Part shown: positions 47,163 to 60,440 of the stretch, one piece after another | Layout: each line of letters begins with the position of its first letter | Position numbering within the stretch: the first letter of the stretch is position 1 | Assembly (NCBI GenBank): GCA_026545225.1 | Contig: CM048846.1 | Coordinates: 33,553,501 to 33,617,500, forward strand | DNA length: 64,000 nt | Source: Cornus controversa | Taxonomy: Eukaryota; Streptophyta; Magnoliopsida; Cornales; Cornaceae | Direction of reading: 5' to 3' | Made by a program: the position numbers and the translations under genes | The notes under the pieces: generated by a model | What the model was told of the DNA's origin: nothing | Databases searched by the model: none | Seen by the model: the letters and a program-made list of their open reading frames with translations, nothing else

Positions 47163-48270
47163 GTTTTCAAAAAATAACTTTTAAAAACTGTCAACCAAAC
47201 AGACATATTTATTATAGTTTTCTCATTTTCAATTTTCAAAAAATAAAAACTGAACCAAACAAGTCCAAGTCCTAGTGTTTCCTGTGCTTTAAGATAGGAT
47301 GATGTGGCTTTGAGAAGATGGAATTAAATATTTGCATACAGACAGCAAAGCAAATAATCTATGTACACAAATCAAAAGATAGATAGAAGCACAATAAATA
47401 TACAAACAGTCACTAGTAAAAGAAATTCAAGATTCTACATTCAACTCATTAGCTATTTAGCATATATCTTGTCCCCTTGGCCTACGAGAATATCTGCATC
47501 CTAAACCTGTTACAAATTCTACTTGAGTCCAGATTAAAAACCATAGAGATAAAACCATATAACTTAGACTTTGTCATTAGGCCATAATTTACAAATTTAT
47601 GTGCACCCACCATTATGCAATCAATGATTTTTATCATCAGTTACATGTTGAGCAGAAAAACATCAGCAGAGAACTCACCAAACCACCTGGGTATGTTGTT
47701 TCACCAAGCAAGTCAATTTAGTTATCCAAGCATGATCAATTACAAACTGAAACCCTGATTACAAACGGATAGCACGACTGAAACCCAATTAAAATTTCAG
47801 CTATAGACAATTTTCTGATGTTTTAACCGAAATGATTTTACTGGTTTCTTTTTAAGATGAACCTAGTAATTAAAGGGGTTGAGGTTGGGACTTTTGAGTC
47901 GAGTTACTAACTCAATTTCAAACAGATAGGGTTTGGCCTGGACCAGCCTTGGTCTTCTTCGACCCTACGAGTTGACAGCTCCAGTTAAACAGCGGAACAA
48001 ATCGTCTAAGTGAAGAAGTACAGCACAATGAGCATCAAATTGGTGAACTCATATAAGACCTGGCTATGCTGAAGTACATAATAAAATGTCCAGACGTGTA
48101 CTCATAAATCATGAAAAAGAAAGAATAAAGTAGAAAAGAACTATAGTATGGTGGATCTGTGCAAACAAAAGATATGTTGTTTATTGCAGGTAACTATTTC
48201 TTCTATGAACAAACATTTTAGACTTGCAAGGAAATCCAGGAAAACAAATAAAAAGGACAGGTAAACTGAC
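47163..48270. other. Region downstream of the WNK gene
   Basis: It probably contains the WNK 3' untranslated region near 48100-48270 on the minus strand. No other gene is recognised. Confidence 0.4.
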
Positions 48271-51200
48271 TTAAATATTTTTCTGTGACAACCTTTTTCT
48301 TGTCTCCGTAACTGCTTCCTGCCTTCTCTTATATATGTCCTTGATCTCCTCCTGGTATTGCAGTTCAATCATTTCCAGTTCCAATCTCAACTCCTCATCT
48401 TCATCCTTGAGAGAGAGAGAAGAAAAATAGACAGGACAACTTGAAATGGTTGACACACTATTGCAGCCCGTGTCCACGATCTTGCCTATATCACCAGGGC
48501 TCAGATCTGATTCCACTCCTAACATGGATTTCGCAAGTGGTCTCTGCAATCCATTTCGATTACAATTCATGCATCCCGTCTCTGCATTCACGTAGTTATT
48601 AGTTAAGCACCTCTTATCATTCCCCTCGTTAGAGACTGCACAAGTATATGACATTTCAAAACACCAATCTTGTGTAATGGACTTACCCTGAAATCCATGA
48701 TCAGCACGAGAAATAATCTCATCAGGCTTTGAAGCATCAGGGCCATCCTGCATTGGATGAATGGATCCTTCATAAGAACTTGAAGCAGGAGAAACCAGAC
48801 TTGGAAGATTAACAGCTTCAGTAGTGTTTTGAACAGATGGAACTGATCTTTCTCCTCCGTGCTGAGGTGACTGAGAGTCCTTGTGATGACCTTCAGGGGT
48901 TTGAGTTGTACTCAAAGCAGCTAGATGATCAACAGAAACACAAGGTTTCCAATTGGGTATTAAATTTATCAACAACAAATCAATCAGCTCTGCTATGAAT
49001 AGAACATTCTGATCTGCTAGTTCAAGTTGCTCAACCATTTCACTAGAAACCGAAAGGGCTGTATCACTATCAAGGTAGAACAAGAAATGGATATTCCTGA
49101 CCCGACCTGCATCTAAAGAAGAAGAATAATTACTTCCCAACTGTACATACGTGCATAAGAAAATCTCAGTAATAATAATTGAATGCAGAGAAGACTCAGA
49201 AGATAAGAGTGGTAATGAACTATAATAAAGCATGTGATTACCATTCTTATCTGCTATTCTGAGTATAAGCGATACAGAATTTTCATCAGTACCCTCGCCC
49301 TTTAACAAGAAATCATTGCCTTTCCTTGATCTCCGTACCTCCAAGCACAAAGACTGAGACCCTCCATCCACAGAATTATCAACAAAGGTGATGATGAGCT
49401 CACCATCATCATCAGAATCAACATCCACGGAGGATGGCCTATTCCGTGCTGTAGTAGGTCCTTCTGAAAGCAGACACCGATCTCCAAAAGCTCCCATTTT
49501 AGGTACAACTATATCTGGAAGTAGCAATGGACAGTTTTCTGGTGATCCATCCATTTGGAGAAAAGGGTCTTTCAGAAGCTCCTTTGCTGACAATCTTTGA
49601 GATGCTGGGACTAGACACTTCTCTATGAAAAGTTTCACTTCTGGATCTCTTACCTTAGAGAGAGCAGCAGGCTTTATTCCCTGTAAAGGACTACTATCAC
49701 GTAACTTACCAATGTTTAGCAAACTTCAGAAGTTAAAGAAATACAATATTTAGTTATCCTAAATAACTTACAGATGAGACCTTCTTATATATTTGAGCTG
49801 AATTTTTACATTCACTATATGGATATTCAAATGTCACCATCTCCAGCATACACATCCCAAAAGAGTATACATCAGCCAACTCATTGTAATCCTCATCATA
49901 CAGTTCTGGTGCCATAAACTCGGGGGTTCCTACAACAATCACATCAACATAAAAGTTAAACAAACCAGCATGAAACAAGAAAAGTGGGCACAAAGACATA
50001 AAAGAATCATTCAAATAATCCATCAAAATGTGAAACATGATGTGGGATGAGTTTTATCTAATTCACTCCCATCCCCCAAGACCACTGCAAATACACACAC
50101 CGGTCCCCCCAAAAAAATATATATATGAAAAAGGAAAGATAAACACTAATGGCCTTTATAACGACCATGTTCATTATAGTTGGCCATTACCAATTTAGCA
50201 GTACTATATAGGGAAACGCTATATATACCAATTACACTTCTTGCATTAGCTTGTTGCATGACCGTAGCAAGCCCCAGATCTCCGATCTTAACTTCGCCCT
50301 GATGGCCATTTATAAATATGTTATCACACTTAAGGTCCCTATGCATAATTGGCGGGTCTTGACTGTGAAGGTAGTTCAAACCCATCAAAATCTGCCTTGC
50401 CCAACACTTCACAGCCTTTATTTGAACCTTCTTGTGTTTCTTGCGGTACCTAAATCACCAATCACATCCACTAATCACGGTACTAACCTCACCACAGAAA
50501 ATATAAAGAAAATTTTAAAGAGAGATATGATGAAGAAAAAACATACTGTCTCAGGTTACCCGAAGTGAATAACTCAGTAATTATATTAACCGTCTTGTTG
50601 TTATCATCTATCCAAGAATTATAATACTTAATTATGTTGTTATGTTTTAAGGATTTCAATAGATGGACTTCAGAGTACAGCTTTTCTAAGTCTTCTGGTG
50701 ACTGTAGCACCTCATCAATCCGAACTTGACTCCAAGCAACCTCAATCCCGTCACCTTCATCAAATGCCTGGTAACTGTAAAAAATAAAACTAAGGAAAGC
50801 ATGTACTCAAAGAAGACTAATTTCAGAAACACAAAAAAAAAACATAAAAAAAAAGAAGAAAAAAAGATCTAGGCTGCAGTTGGCTGCATAAAATTAGGTC
50901 TAAGTAGTATCAACACATTCATTCACAGTAATTATGATTCAGTCAGACACTTGTGAGTCTGATACTTATCCAGCACAAAATTAGGCTTTGACATTCTTTG
51001 CATACATCCTTAATATTTTTTTTAAAAACTAATCATAATAATTTTAGGCATTTCAGTACTCACTGGCATGCACTAGACACTCTTGGGATCCTTTTATGTT
51101 CTATACTTCAATAGTATTTTTATTTTTCCACAATATGACCCCATAATAGGGACTGGTCAGCCAGGCTTGGAATTACGTTTGTGACAGCAGCATACATTGA

Positions 51201-52103
51201 GAGTTTCCTCTGTGCTCTCAGCTCATCTTGCTCAACTTTCTTCAGCAACTGCCTTTGTTCTTCAATGGACACTCTATTGTGTTCTAGATAATTAATCTCA
51301 TCAGTGATAGCTGTGTTGTTGCAATTGGAGACAAATCAGTGATAGCTATGTCTTCTGAACTCATCTTGCTCAACATTTTTTTTAATGAGGGAAGTATCAT
51401 ATCGTTGTACGCGTAAAATGTTTTAAAAGTACAATATGATTACCAATGGGCATTAGCCCAGATGGTATGTCTGCAACATAGTTTTTTTTTTTTGAGTAAA
51501 TAGAGTTGAAACCACATAATGGGAATATGGGCAACATAAGTAAATTTCACGGTTAGGTTGCTTAACAAACTAAGCATTTGGAATTGGATTTATATTCCAT
51601 AGATTCCGATTCCATATAAACAGTTCCTATGCGAAAACAGGATTATTAAATTCCAGTAAATCAAATTCAATACTACATGACCAAATAAATCTTCAGAAAA
51701 ATTCATGAACAGAAAGTTACTTGCACGATTTTATTTTTCTTTTTAAATTGAAAGATAAACCTAGTGGTACTTGCTCACATTTCAAAAGTAAAGTCTAAGG
51801 GTTCAAGTTCCATTGTGAACAAAGTGGGTGTATGAGTTTCAAATAAGAAAAAAAAAAAAAAAAAATTGAAAGGATACACCGTCTTGAAAGCACCTTTTCC
51901 GAGGACATCCTTATACTGTGAAAACCCATAATCAAACATTAAAGCATGTGAACAAACTAGAGAAAGAAAAATGAAATTCAATGAAGAAACCACAATATGT
52001 TAAAAAATACCCGAATATATCGAGCAGTTGGATCAGTCTCAACGATATTGGGATCAGGAGGCTCCGGGTTACCGGAACTATCTCCGTTGCTATCCGAGTT
52101 CAT
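48271..52103 (-). CDS. WNK: WNK (with-no-lysine) serine/threonine protein kinase, WNK8/WNK10-like
   Basis: Seven coding exons, read on the minus strand: 52103-52011, 51915-51878, 50774-50547, 50449-50229, 49929-49772, 49680-49242 and 49106-48271. All junctions are GT-AG, phases agree, and the sum is 670 residues plus stop. Kinase domain at residues 32-287: glycine loop GKGAFKTVY with the WNK catalytic lysine at K42, tryptophan (VAW, residue 58) where other kinases have lysine, HRDLKCDN with D158, DLG with D177, and GTPEFMAPE at 194-202. An OSR1/PF2-like regulatory region is at about 356-438 and a Glu/Arg-rich coiled coil ends the protein. Plant WNKs are cytosolic kinases linked to flowering time, osmotic and sugar/G-protein signalling. 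The 135-nt intron between exons 6 and 7 is open in frame. The exact orthologue number is not certain. Confidence 0.92.
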
Positions 52104-52553
52104 CTCACCAAGCAGGCTTCCACATTTTAATTCAAAACTTGAAGCAGAATGAGGAAATTTTGAGTTTTGGTCACTACAAATTCCTAAACTAAACAAAAAA
52201 AAATTCAAATTCAAACATTCGAATGAGAGCTAACCGAAATGTAACTATTGAATTGAAGCGAAACATTGTTAATCGATATACATTGAAACATAATTACGAA
52301 TGTATTCTAATAACGTAACAATGATTAGAAATTTGAGGTTTTACCTGCAAAAAGAGATTGTTATTGAGCAAAAACGACGAATAGAAAAGAAAAATTAAGA
52401 AACCTAACCCTAATCGATACACATTCAGGAAAGAGAATTTGAACAGGTGTCGTTAGATCATCCCCATCCTCTCTCTATCTCTCTAACTACTCTCTCTCTC
52501 TCTCCTGGCAACCAAAAATATGACAGCTTAAATACGTTTCCTATTTATACATA
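52104..52553 (-). promoter_or_regulatory. WNK 5' untranslated region, probable leader intron and TATA box
   Basis: A TATAAATAG box on the minus strand occupies 52541-52549, which predicts a start near 52515. The leader contains a GA-rich tract on the sense strand (CT on the plus strand, 52465-52505). A donor (GCAG/GTAAAACC, exon end 52345) and an acceptor (GTTTAG before 52183) suggest a leader intron of about 160 bases. This is a sequence-based prediction. Confidence 0.55.
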
Positions 52554-53065
52554 TCTGTTGCCACTAATAATTAATGAAGGATAATTATGTTGTTTGGAAA
52601 AAAGTTTTACTATTATTTCGATTTTTTTTCGAATTAATGTGCTATTTATTTTATTATTTTTTTTTGAGAAATTTAATATTATGACTTTAATATTTTATTA
52701 TTTTTTTTCTGAAAAACAAAATTGGATTAATTCAAATCTTGGAAAAGTACATCCAAGGCCAAATATTTCATTGTAAATCAATCATTTTTTTTTTTTTTTT
52801 GTTGAGAAAAAGGCTCATTTGCTTAAAACACGGGACCATTATCTCTCCCATGAGAGTTTCTTTCCAATTTTTCCAGTGAAATGTTTTTTATAATTAGTGG
52901 TGGCGCACACTAGTACACTAATAATATCGTATAACTCATTTTAGTAACGTGAATTACCACTTATAATTATAAATATTTTCTACTGAATAAATTGTGAAAA
53001 ATACTAAATGGAGATAATTTTTACTTCAAAAACATGAGTTGCCTATTACGTTGTTTACTAGTCCT

Positions 53066-53671
53066 AAGGGTGGCAATTCGTGTTCCCGTGTCGTGTTCGT
53101 GTCGTGTCGTGTCGATTTATGAGTATTCTACCAAACAGCTCAACCCTAACCCGACCTATTTAATAATAGTGTCAACGACATTCAATACTAACCCAACTTA
53201 TTTATTAAACGTATTACCCGTGTCAACTTGTGTAACCTGTTAAATAAACATGTCATAGAATGGCACGACTTGTTTAATAACTTAACTTTTTTCATCCATT
53301 TAACTTAATTAATATGAGTTTCTTTACCCCTGAAAATCTCTCTGAATATCATATAAAAAATAAAGTACATATCAATATATAAATCCTAAAATCAAACTAT
53401 ATTATAAATTTTGTATCTATACATAAACTCAAAAAATATACTAAGGTAATTCAACAACTGGGAAGACACCAATAATTCATATCAATAATTCATGTCGCAA
53501 TCGTGTTGTAATCGTGTCGTAATTGTGTCACGGGTTAGACAGCTTAAACCCAAACTCAACTCAATTTTTGCGTGTTGTGTTCGTGTCAACCTATTTATTA
53601 AACGTGTTAACTTACTTCAAACTCAAATCCGCTTAATCCGTGTCGTGTCATGTCCAATTTTGTTACCCCTT
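53066..53671. mobile_element. hAT-type MITE
   Basis: The termini are AAGGGTGGCAATTCG and, reversed, AAGGGGTAACAAAATTGG. The flanking eight bases CTAGTCCT (53058-53065) and CTAGTCCA (53672-53679) agree at seven of eight, the duplication length of hAT elements. The interior has repeated CGTGTCGTGTCG and TTATTAAACGTGTTA motifs in both orientations. No transposase. Confidence 0.8.
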
Positions 53672-53679
53672 CTAGTCCA

Positions 53680-54507
53680 TACTAGCCTAAATCTGCTATT
53701 GCAGGAGATGAGCTGTTCGATATCTTTATTAATGAATAAATAATATTTGTTTGGATTATTTCGGTAGACGAGCTTAAAGAATGAACTAGAGATTAATTAC
53801 TCTATTACTTATTTTGTAGAAAATTCTACTTGACATGTTTTTTCCTTCATGATATATATCTTACCAACATATAACTTAAATAACATTAAATTGCGGAATA
53901 AGTTGCATACCTTTTTAATGTATAGTATTTGATTCAAAAAATATTTTCTAAGAACAAAGACAAATGGCGGAATTAATTTTTATCATTAATTTCAAATACA
54001 AAAGTACCAGACATGTCCTTATATTTGCACTATAAGTCCATTTGTAAAGTAAAATATTATAGCATTAGCAATAGGCCTAGTGTCATGGTTTCTTGCTCCA
54101 CATTAAATCGGATAGAGAGGGTCTTGGGCATGTAAGGGTAGGTAGGTTCCAACATCTAATAGCTTAAACTTTTGGGTTGAATAGTAGGAGTCCAGGCCAT
54201 GACAAGTGGCATCAAAGTGGGCCCAATCCTTGATCTGTTATTACGCCAAGTGTTCACACGGGTCGAGTCCGTGATTGGGTCTTTACTCGGTCAACCAATT
54301 ATTAGATTAGACGGGTAAGTAGAATGGTTTGACTGCAACGAGGGTATTGCAAGTTCAAACGAGGAGGCAACACTGCCTAATAACTTAACCTTTTGAGTTA
54401 GATGGCAGGCACTCGACGCATGACACCTAGTTTGTTGTACACAACAACAACAAAAACTTTACAATATTATTAGTATAATTGTAAATATTGGGAGAGACTG
54501 ATATAAC
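53680..54507. other. Intergenic DNA with a TRIM-like remnant
   Basis: At 54079-54230 a TGTCATGGTTTC...CCATGACA segment is followed by AAGTGGCATCAAAGTGGGCC, resembling an LTR with a degraded primer site. A related block (CCTAATAACTTAACCTTTTGAG) recurs near 54380. Bounds are uncertain and no gene is seen. Confidence 0.4.
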
Positions 54508-54716
54508 AAAATGCTTTGACACCCCTCTAGGTTTACGTTTATTGTCCATAGAGAATACTTATGTCAAAAATTGTTCTGACACCTCCTTGCCAAGTGCGTT
54601 TACCATTATACCCTCCTATATTTAAACAAATTGCAAGCATCATTTGCTGACTTATAGATTAAAAATATAAAATGTCTATTTTGTCCTTCATCAAATCTAT
54701 TACTCTCTCATTTGTT

Positions 54717-54773
<57 letters not shown>

Positions 54774-56340
54774 CCATTGAAGACCCATGACCACCAAGTT
54801 TTCTTCACCGAGGACTGTCTCGACGCCATTGTCGAAGACCTATAACCACCGTAGCAGCCCATCACTGAATCTACACCACTCCACCATTTGGGTCTCCTCT
54901 GTTATGTCTCCACTGAAACTCTACTCCACCATCTTCCTCCATTGTTTGGGTCTCCACTGCAAATCCTACCAATCCACGACAGAGACTCACCGAAGACGTC
55001 GTCGGTTGTGAGCTTGGCAAAGGGATTGAGAGTGAAGAGGAGAGAGAGAGAGATGGAATCAGTGGTGTGGGCATGGAGTTTCATGAAGTGACTTTTCATG
55101 GTGGAGCTAAGTACAGATGGTGGTGTTCTTTGATTGGTGGTGCGACTCTTAGAGACAGATGAAACTTGAAAGCTTTTTAGAGAGAAATGAGGAGAGTTAG
55201 AGAGAGAAAGAGAGATGAAACTTGAGGTGCGTGAGACCACCTTCGGCGAGGTTCTGAAGTCGGTCAAGATCGACGTTTCGATGATGGCTCGACAATGGAG
55301 TTGGTGGTTGTTGGTGGTGGCCGAAATTGAACTGTTCATCATCTACTCCATCTTCTCATTTCACATTCCAATGACTTGTTACATATTCCGTATGGGACAA
55401 CCAAATTCTGTTATGATTTTTAGCCACAATTGAACTCATCAACCTTCCCAAATAGCCTTATCATCTTAAGAATCCATGAAAATATCAATCTTCAAAATTC
55501 AAGCACACCATTGTTTTCCCAAAACTAAACCCAAACTATAGCTCTAGTTTAACTGCTGACTCCCACCACCATTTTTGACATCAACTGCCATCAAACACCA
55601 TTAATTTCTCCACTCTCTACACCAATAAATTCCTTGTTTGTGTATCCATCTATGATTTAAGATTGAATCAAATTAAAATGAGACTTGAAACCCCTGGTCA
55701 CAATGAGCCACTGCCACCTATTACCAGTTCATTTTTCGACCACCATTCCACCCCAAAGCAAACCAAATCTTATATCAATCTACTCGTCATGGATCCAACT
55801 TCATTGTGGCACAAAAATCTTCACCAACCATAGCCTAGATTAGAAATTCCCAAATATCAAAATTTCTAGGTTCTACTTGTTGAATCCCTATTTAACTCAA
55901 ATTCAACACCCAAATCAACAAATTAACACATCTAATCATGTTAAATGGTAACTACACCGAAGACAGTAGTGCTAGGTGGTGATGGGTTTTGTTTGGACAA
56001 CGAAGTGGAGGAAGTGGTGGTTGGTTGGTGGGTTGATGGAGCTCAGCGATGGAGATGGTGATTGTAGGCCTGCTATGGTGGACCTTGGGCCGGAGAACAC
56101 TGTGTTTGGCTATGTAGTGGTTCTAAATTCATTATGAGGGTATAAAGGTCTAATTATTTAGGATTAAAATTGTACTTTCAAAGAAGAATGGTAGTTTTGA
56201 CATTTTAACATTTCAAATTAGCAGATGGGGGTGTTAGGGTTAGGTTAACCAAAACTTAAGAGGTATTAGAGCCATTTTTGACACAAGTATTCTCTATGAG
56301 CGATAAACATAAACCTGAGGGTCTCAGAACATTTTACCAT
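54508..56340. mobile_element. Large non-autonomous inverted-repeat element
   Basis: The left end (CAAAATGCTTTGACACCCCT, then ATAGAGAATACTTATGTCAA) is matched in reverse by the right end (ATGTTCTGAGACCCTC, ATAGAGAATACTTGTGTCAA), giving arms of about 90 bases. The interior has a roughly 50-base TA microsatellite at 54721-54769 and several open frames on both strands without a recognised domain. No clear target duplication was found; a Mutator-like origin is likely by analogy. Confidence 0.65.
54721..54769. repeat. TA microsatellite, about 24 units
   Basis: An uninterrupted alternating AT run within the inverted-repeat element. Confidence 0.9.
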
Positions 56341-57470
56341 TTACTATACCATTAATTGTTATTTTATTTCTTTACATTTTAAATATACTATGTTCTATTG
56401 CTGTCATCTGCAGTTACCCACTCACCCATTCGCTCTTTTCGCCTATTGGCATTTGTAGCTTAGGAACATTAATCGATCCATTAAAACACTTCCATATGAA
56501 ACACTATGCTTACTAGGAAAGTAATGCATGTCAATGTTATCTCTCTTAGCATACTTGAATAGTTGAGAAATTGCAAATGGCTTGAATTTATTTTCATTTT
56601 TCAATTTTACATAAGATTTTGAAGGATAGATTGAATCTAATTTGCTAAAGAATATATTTGAACCAAAAAGACGAGGTAAAGTTCCACGCAAACTTGCAAA
56701 GCGACTTCAGAAGTATCCATCGACATATTTATTATTGAATGCAATGAAGAGTAATAAACTCAAATCTTGTCGGTTGAAGAGAATACAAGATCTCCACTTT
56801 AATTTGGTACACCTATTTTATTTATTTATATATTGTTTTTTGCTTAACAATAGAAATTGGTACATCTATTTAAGGCTTACGAGAAAAAAATAAAATAAAG
56901 ATCAATTTAAGAAGTTAAGCAGATGGCTAACTACAATGCCAAATTATATTAGAATAGAATTAAGATATTACAGATAAGAAAATAAAATAAAAAAAAACTG
57001 AAATCATTGATCTTTCATTATTTGGGAACTGATAAAACTTAAACTCTGCTTAAGTATCCATAAAAAGCCTAATATTTGGAAGTACTTTCTCATGAACAAA
57101 ATAGAATAATGGTTGTGTAGTGTGGTTGCATATCAGGATTTGTGATGTCATGTATTTATCAACTCCCTAACATGCATACCTAAAAAAAAGAAAAAACAAA
57201 AGAAGGAAATTTTCATATACATACTTAGTATGTAGAAGTTAGGTTAACAACAATTATATGATTTATATACTTTTACATCTCCTATGTAGGTCAACACTAT
57301 CATGTACAATAAATTATACATGTGATGTCGTACATATCATATATATGAATATGTATTTAAAATTTATACACAAAAAAAAAAGAGTTTTGCCTACCAGCTC
57401 TTTGTGATGTTATTTGCCTAACTCCTTTTGACTTTGCCTTTTCCGTTGTTCTCCATCTGAGGATCGTATT
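56341..57470. other. Intergenic DNA
   Basis: No gene is supported. A basic 50-residue frame near 56642-56800 (KRRGKVPRKLAKRLQKY) has no recognised domain and could be a remnant exon. Confidence 0.4.
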
Positions 57471-58511
57471 TGTTAAGAATTGTGTCTCAAATTCTTAGTC
57501 TAATTAGGTTTCTATTTTAGAGTTGTATTTTGTTATATATTTTCTATTAAACAAGTCTTAGGCTCCAAGGAATTGTATTCCTTGTCCAACAAGGAATAAG
57601 ACATAGGACTGTATAAATAGTTACCTAGGTTATGAGTTAAGACTTATGAGATTAAGAGATATATAATTTTATGAGGGAGTTGATGGGTAGAGGTAGTTTA
57701 TGTGTTGGTAGAGTAAGAAAAACATCAATGACATGGGTGGTGAGGTGACAAACTCGTGGAGCTGTATATGGTGAAAAGATATGTACATGGTAGTGGTATT
57801 CTACCATTGTAATATCTCTATGTATTATATCCCATCCATGGATGAAAGCCAGTTTGGCCAAACCATATTAAATCTTATGTTTGTGTATGATTGCTTTATT
57901 GGCTTTCATTGGATATTCATTATTGTGCACTTCTGCTACCCCCGACGAATTGGTATTTGAGCCGAAGGTGAAGGAGATACAGAAAACTCAAGGATTCTCA
58001 ATTGATGTTGAAATGGGTTTTAGTTGTAGGTGGAGTCAACGAATCAGCTTGATTGTTCATAATAGGTTGACTACCGTAATGGGTTACATGACACAGAGCT
58101 CGAGTAGTTAAGTGTAGCCTTGGAGGTTTGACTGATTAAGCAAGGTACAGTGGGGACAATTAGAGTTTTGTATGAGGATCATGACATCTTGGCATGTATA
58201 GTAAGGAAGAATTGGCTTCTTGAGTGAAAGTCCCTAAATCAGGTTGGGTTATTGGAACGGTCCATGAGTGCAAGTCCCTAAAGAGTGATTTGGTTTATAT
58301 GCAAGATTGAAGCTGCATTAAGTTATCCTAATCAATGAGTTGGGAAATGATGATTGACTTGATAGAATTTGAGCCAAGGTATAGATTGTTAGGAATTACG
58401 TCTCAAATTTCTACTCTAATTAGGTTTCCATTATAGAGTTACATTTTGTTAGAAATTTTATATTAGATGAGTATGGGCTTCAAGGAATTATAATTGGAAA
58501 ATTTTCTTATA
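57471..58511 (+). mobile_element. TRIM-like short retrotransposon, 3' LTR interrupted
   Basis: The 5' LTR starts TGTTAAGAATTGTGTCTC at 57471. A primer site, TGGTATTTGAGCC, lies at about 57950. The interior is about 430 bases without coding sequence, and the 3' LTR starts TGTTAGGAATTACGTCTC at 58387 after a GAGCCAAGG purine stretch. About 110 bases of the 3' LTR align with the first 110 of the 5' LTR before the Gypsy LTR terminus at 58512 cuts in. A signal-peptide-like frame at 57881-58111 spans LTR and primer site and is not a gene. Confidence 0.75.
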
Positions 58512-60440
58512 TGTCACGCCTCGAATTTTCATACCCAGAACAGTACAAGAACTCAAGGGTAAGAATACAGAATATCAACACATCTTATAGCATAACTATT
58601 ATGCCCCAAGTTCCCATACCTACATCGATATAGGGAATAGGGGTGAACAATTCCAACATCATCACTCGTCATCACTCCTTAACCTTATTTACCCTCCGAT
58701 ACTATGTTGTCATGCTTATATTTCTATTACTGGGCCCCTCACAGAACACCCAAATAACTAATAGTCTGACCCAGCACAAACAACACTTTAAGTGATGCGA
58801 TTATTCGAAGGTGGAACTTCGATTAATCGAAGTGCTTTGATTAATTGTAAGTGGAGCTTTGATTAATTGAAGTGCTTCAACCAATCAATCTTCTTGAGTA
58901 ACTTATATCGGGACACACAGGTTTTGGAGGAATTGAGCCTAGATCTTTGATTAATCGAAAGTCAGGGTTCAATTAATCGAAGGTTTGATTAATTGAAGAC
59001 CTTGTTTCGATTGATTGCAAGTTCATCTGCTGAAATTCCCATTTCCATGACTTTGAAGCCTTAAACACCAATGCAATTGCATCAAACTTCCCACAACCTA
59101 ACATACACCTATACTCATTAGCATACAACCTTAACATACATAATCATCAACTAAATTATGGAAACACTCACCAATTGAAAACATACACCATTTATACATA
59201 AAATCATGTCCAAAAGCTAATATCCACGGCACACATATGCCCATATAAAATGATTCAAAAGATAAGTCTCCTTATACAATTCAAAATGCACTAAGTCCAC
59301 ATCCTGGATATGCATAAAGTAAAAACAACCTAAAAAGAGAGTACTTCAAACTCTAAGTCCAACTCACAGTTGTTCACCATCGACAACCTCCTTGCTATGT
59401 CCTGAAATTATTAATGTAGGGGGATGAACAAAGTTCAACGGGCTCAAATTCACATGTTATGCAATCCACCCAAGTTCACATTTCATATCAATACATAACT
59501 TAATTTAACATATATAGCATACCTATGTGTCATGCTTCCTAGCATTCTAGTCAAACGCTATAATTTGTATTTTCACATGACATGCACATCAATATACTTG
59601 ACAATTCATAAAACTCAAATTAAACCATGCAACAATGCACAACTTCATCATATCTATAACATATGATAAAAATGAATTCAAAGTCTAACACAAAATCACA
59701 TAACTCACATTGTTCACATTGCTTTTAGTTCTCATATAGCTCTCAGAATTTTACTAACACTCACACACCCAATCTAGATATAGGCCGAAACCCTATACCC
59801 CATATCCTCAGTTATTTTTGGGACACTAACCCACTGGTAACCAACTCTCTTGCGCAAGTTTGAGGTCTTTCAATCCCGAAGGATCTATTTTCCCTCTACT
59901 TTGTACATGAGCCATTTCTGAGATATCTTCTCACACACACAAAATATCACGTTTTGAATAGACATATACAAGTCTCGATACATTAGCATCCATTTCATGT
60001 CCTATATTTATTTCTAGTATGTCATACAAGAAATCATATTGACACATACACACATTCAGCCTCTTATACAAATTTTTCATTGAAATTAGGGTTTCAATCC
60101 ATATCACCAAAATCTCATATATACAATATATTTCACATAAAGCATATACTAGCAATTCATGCATTCTAAATCACATTTCAATCATTTTCAATCCGAAAAA
60201 ACATATATATTTCAATTCAAACCGAGAATCTATTCACAAGAGTTCATATATTCATATATAAAATGAAAACATCAATTTTATGCTCATATTATGAAATTTA
60301 ACTTGTATTGAAAGACATAACACACACCCCTTACCTCAAGAGATAAATCTCAAGCTACACCTCAATTTCACCAATTTAAAAGTTGCCCAAACCTAGCCTT
60401 GTTCGGTTCAAAATGATGCCCTCGCTACATAGAATGAATT
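58512..60440 (-). mobile_element. Gypsy 3' LTR of the reverse-strand element L
   Basis: The plus strand reads TGTCACGCCTCG at 58512. Further terminus-like points (TATTATGCCCC near 58598 and TGTCATGC at 58708) are each preceded by degraded GCTCTGATACCA-like sequence. The palindrome cluster (TTCGATTAATCGAA) is at 58797-59030. Toward 60430 the sequence matches the mid-LTR GTGTAG-GGGC, TTTGAACCGAA block of copies B and C and then joins the RNase H remnant, so the LTR 5' quarter and the integrase have been deleted. Confidence 0.72.

Noticed and set aside
54787..55342. Short overlapping ORFs suggesting a small gene
   Set aside because: Both strands are open over low-complexity Ser/Thr/Pro-rich sequence within an inverted-repeat transposon, with no domain or conserved start.
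57881..58111. Signal-peptide-like 76-residue frame (hydrophobic start, Cys-containing)
   Set aside because: It spans the LTR and primer-binding site of a TRIM-like element and has no family resemblance.
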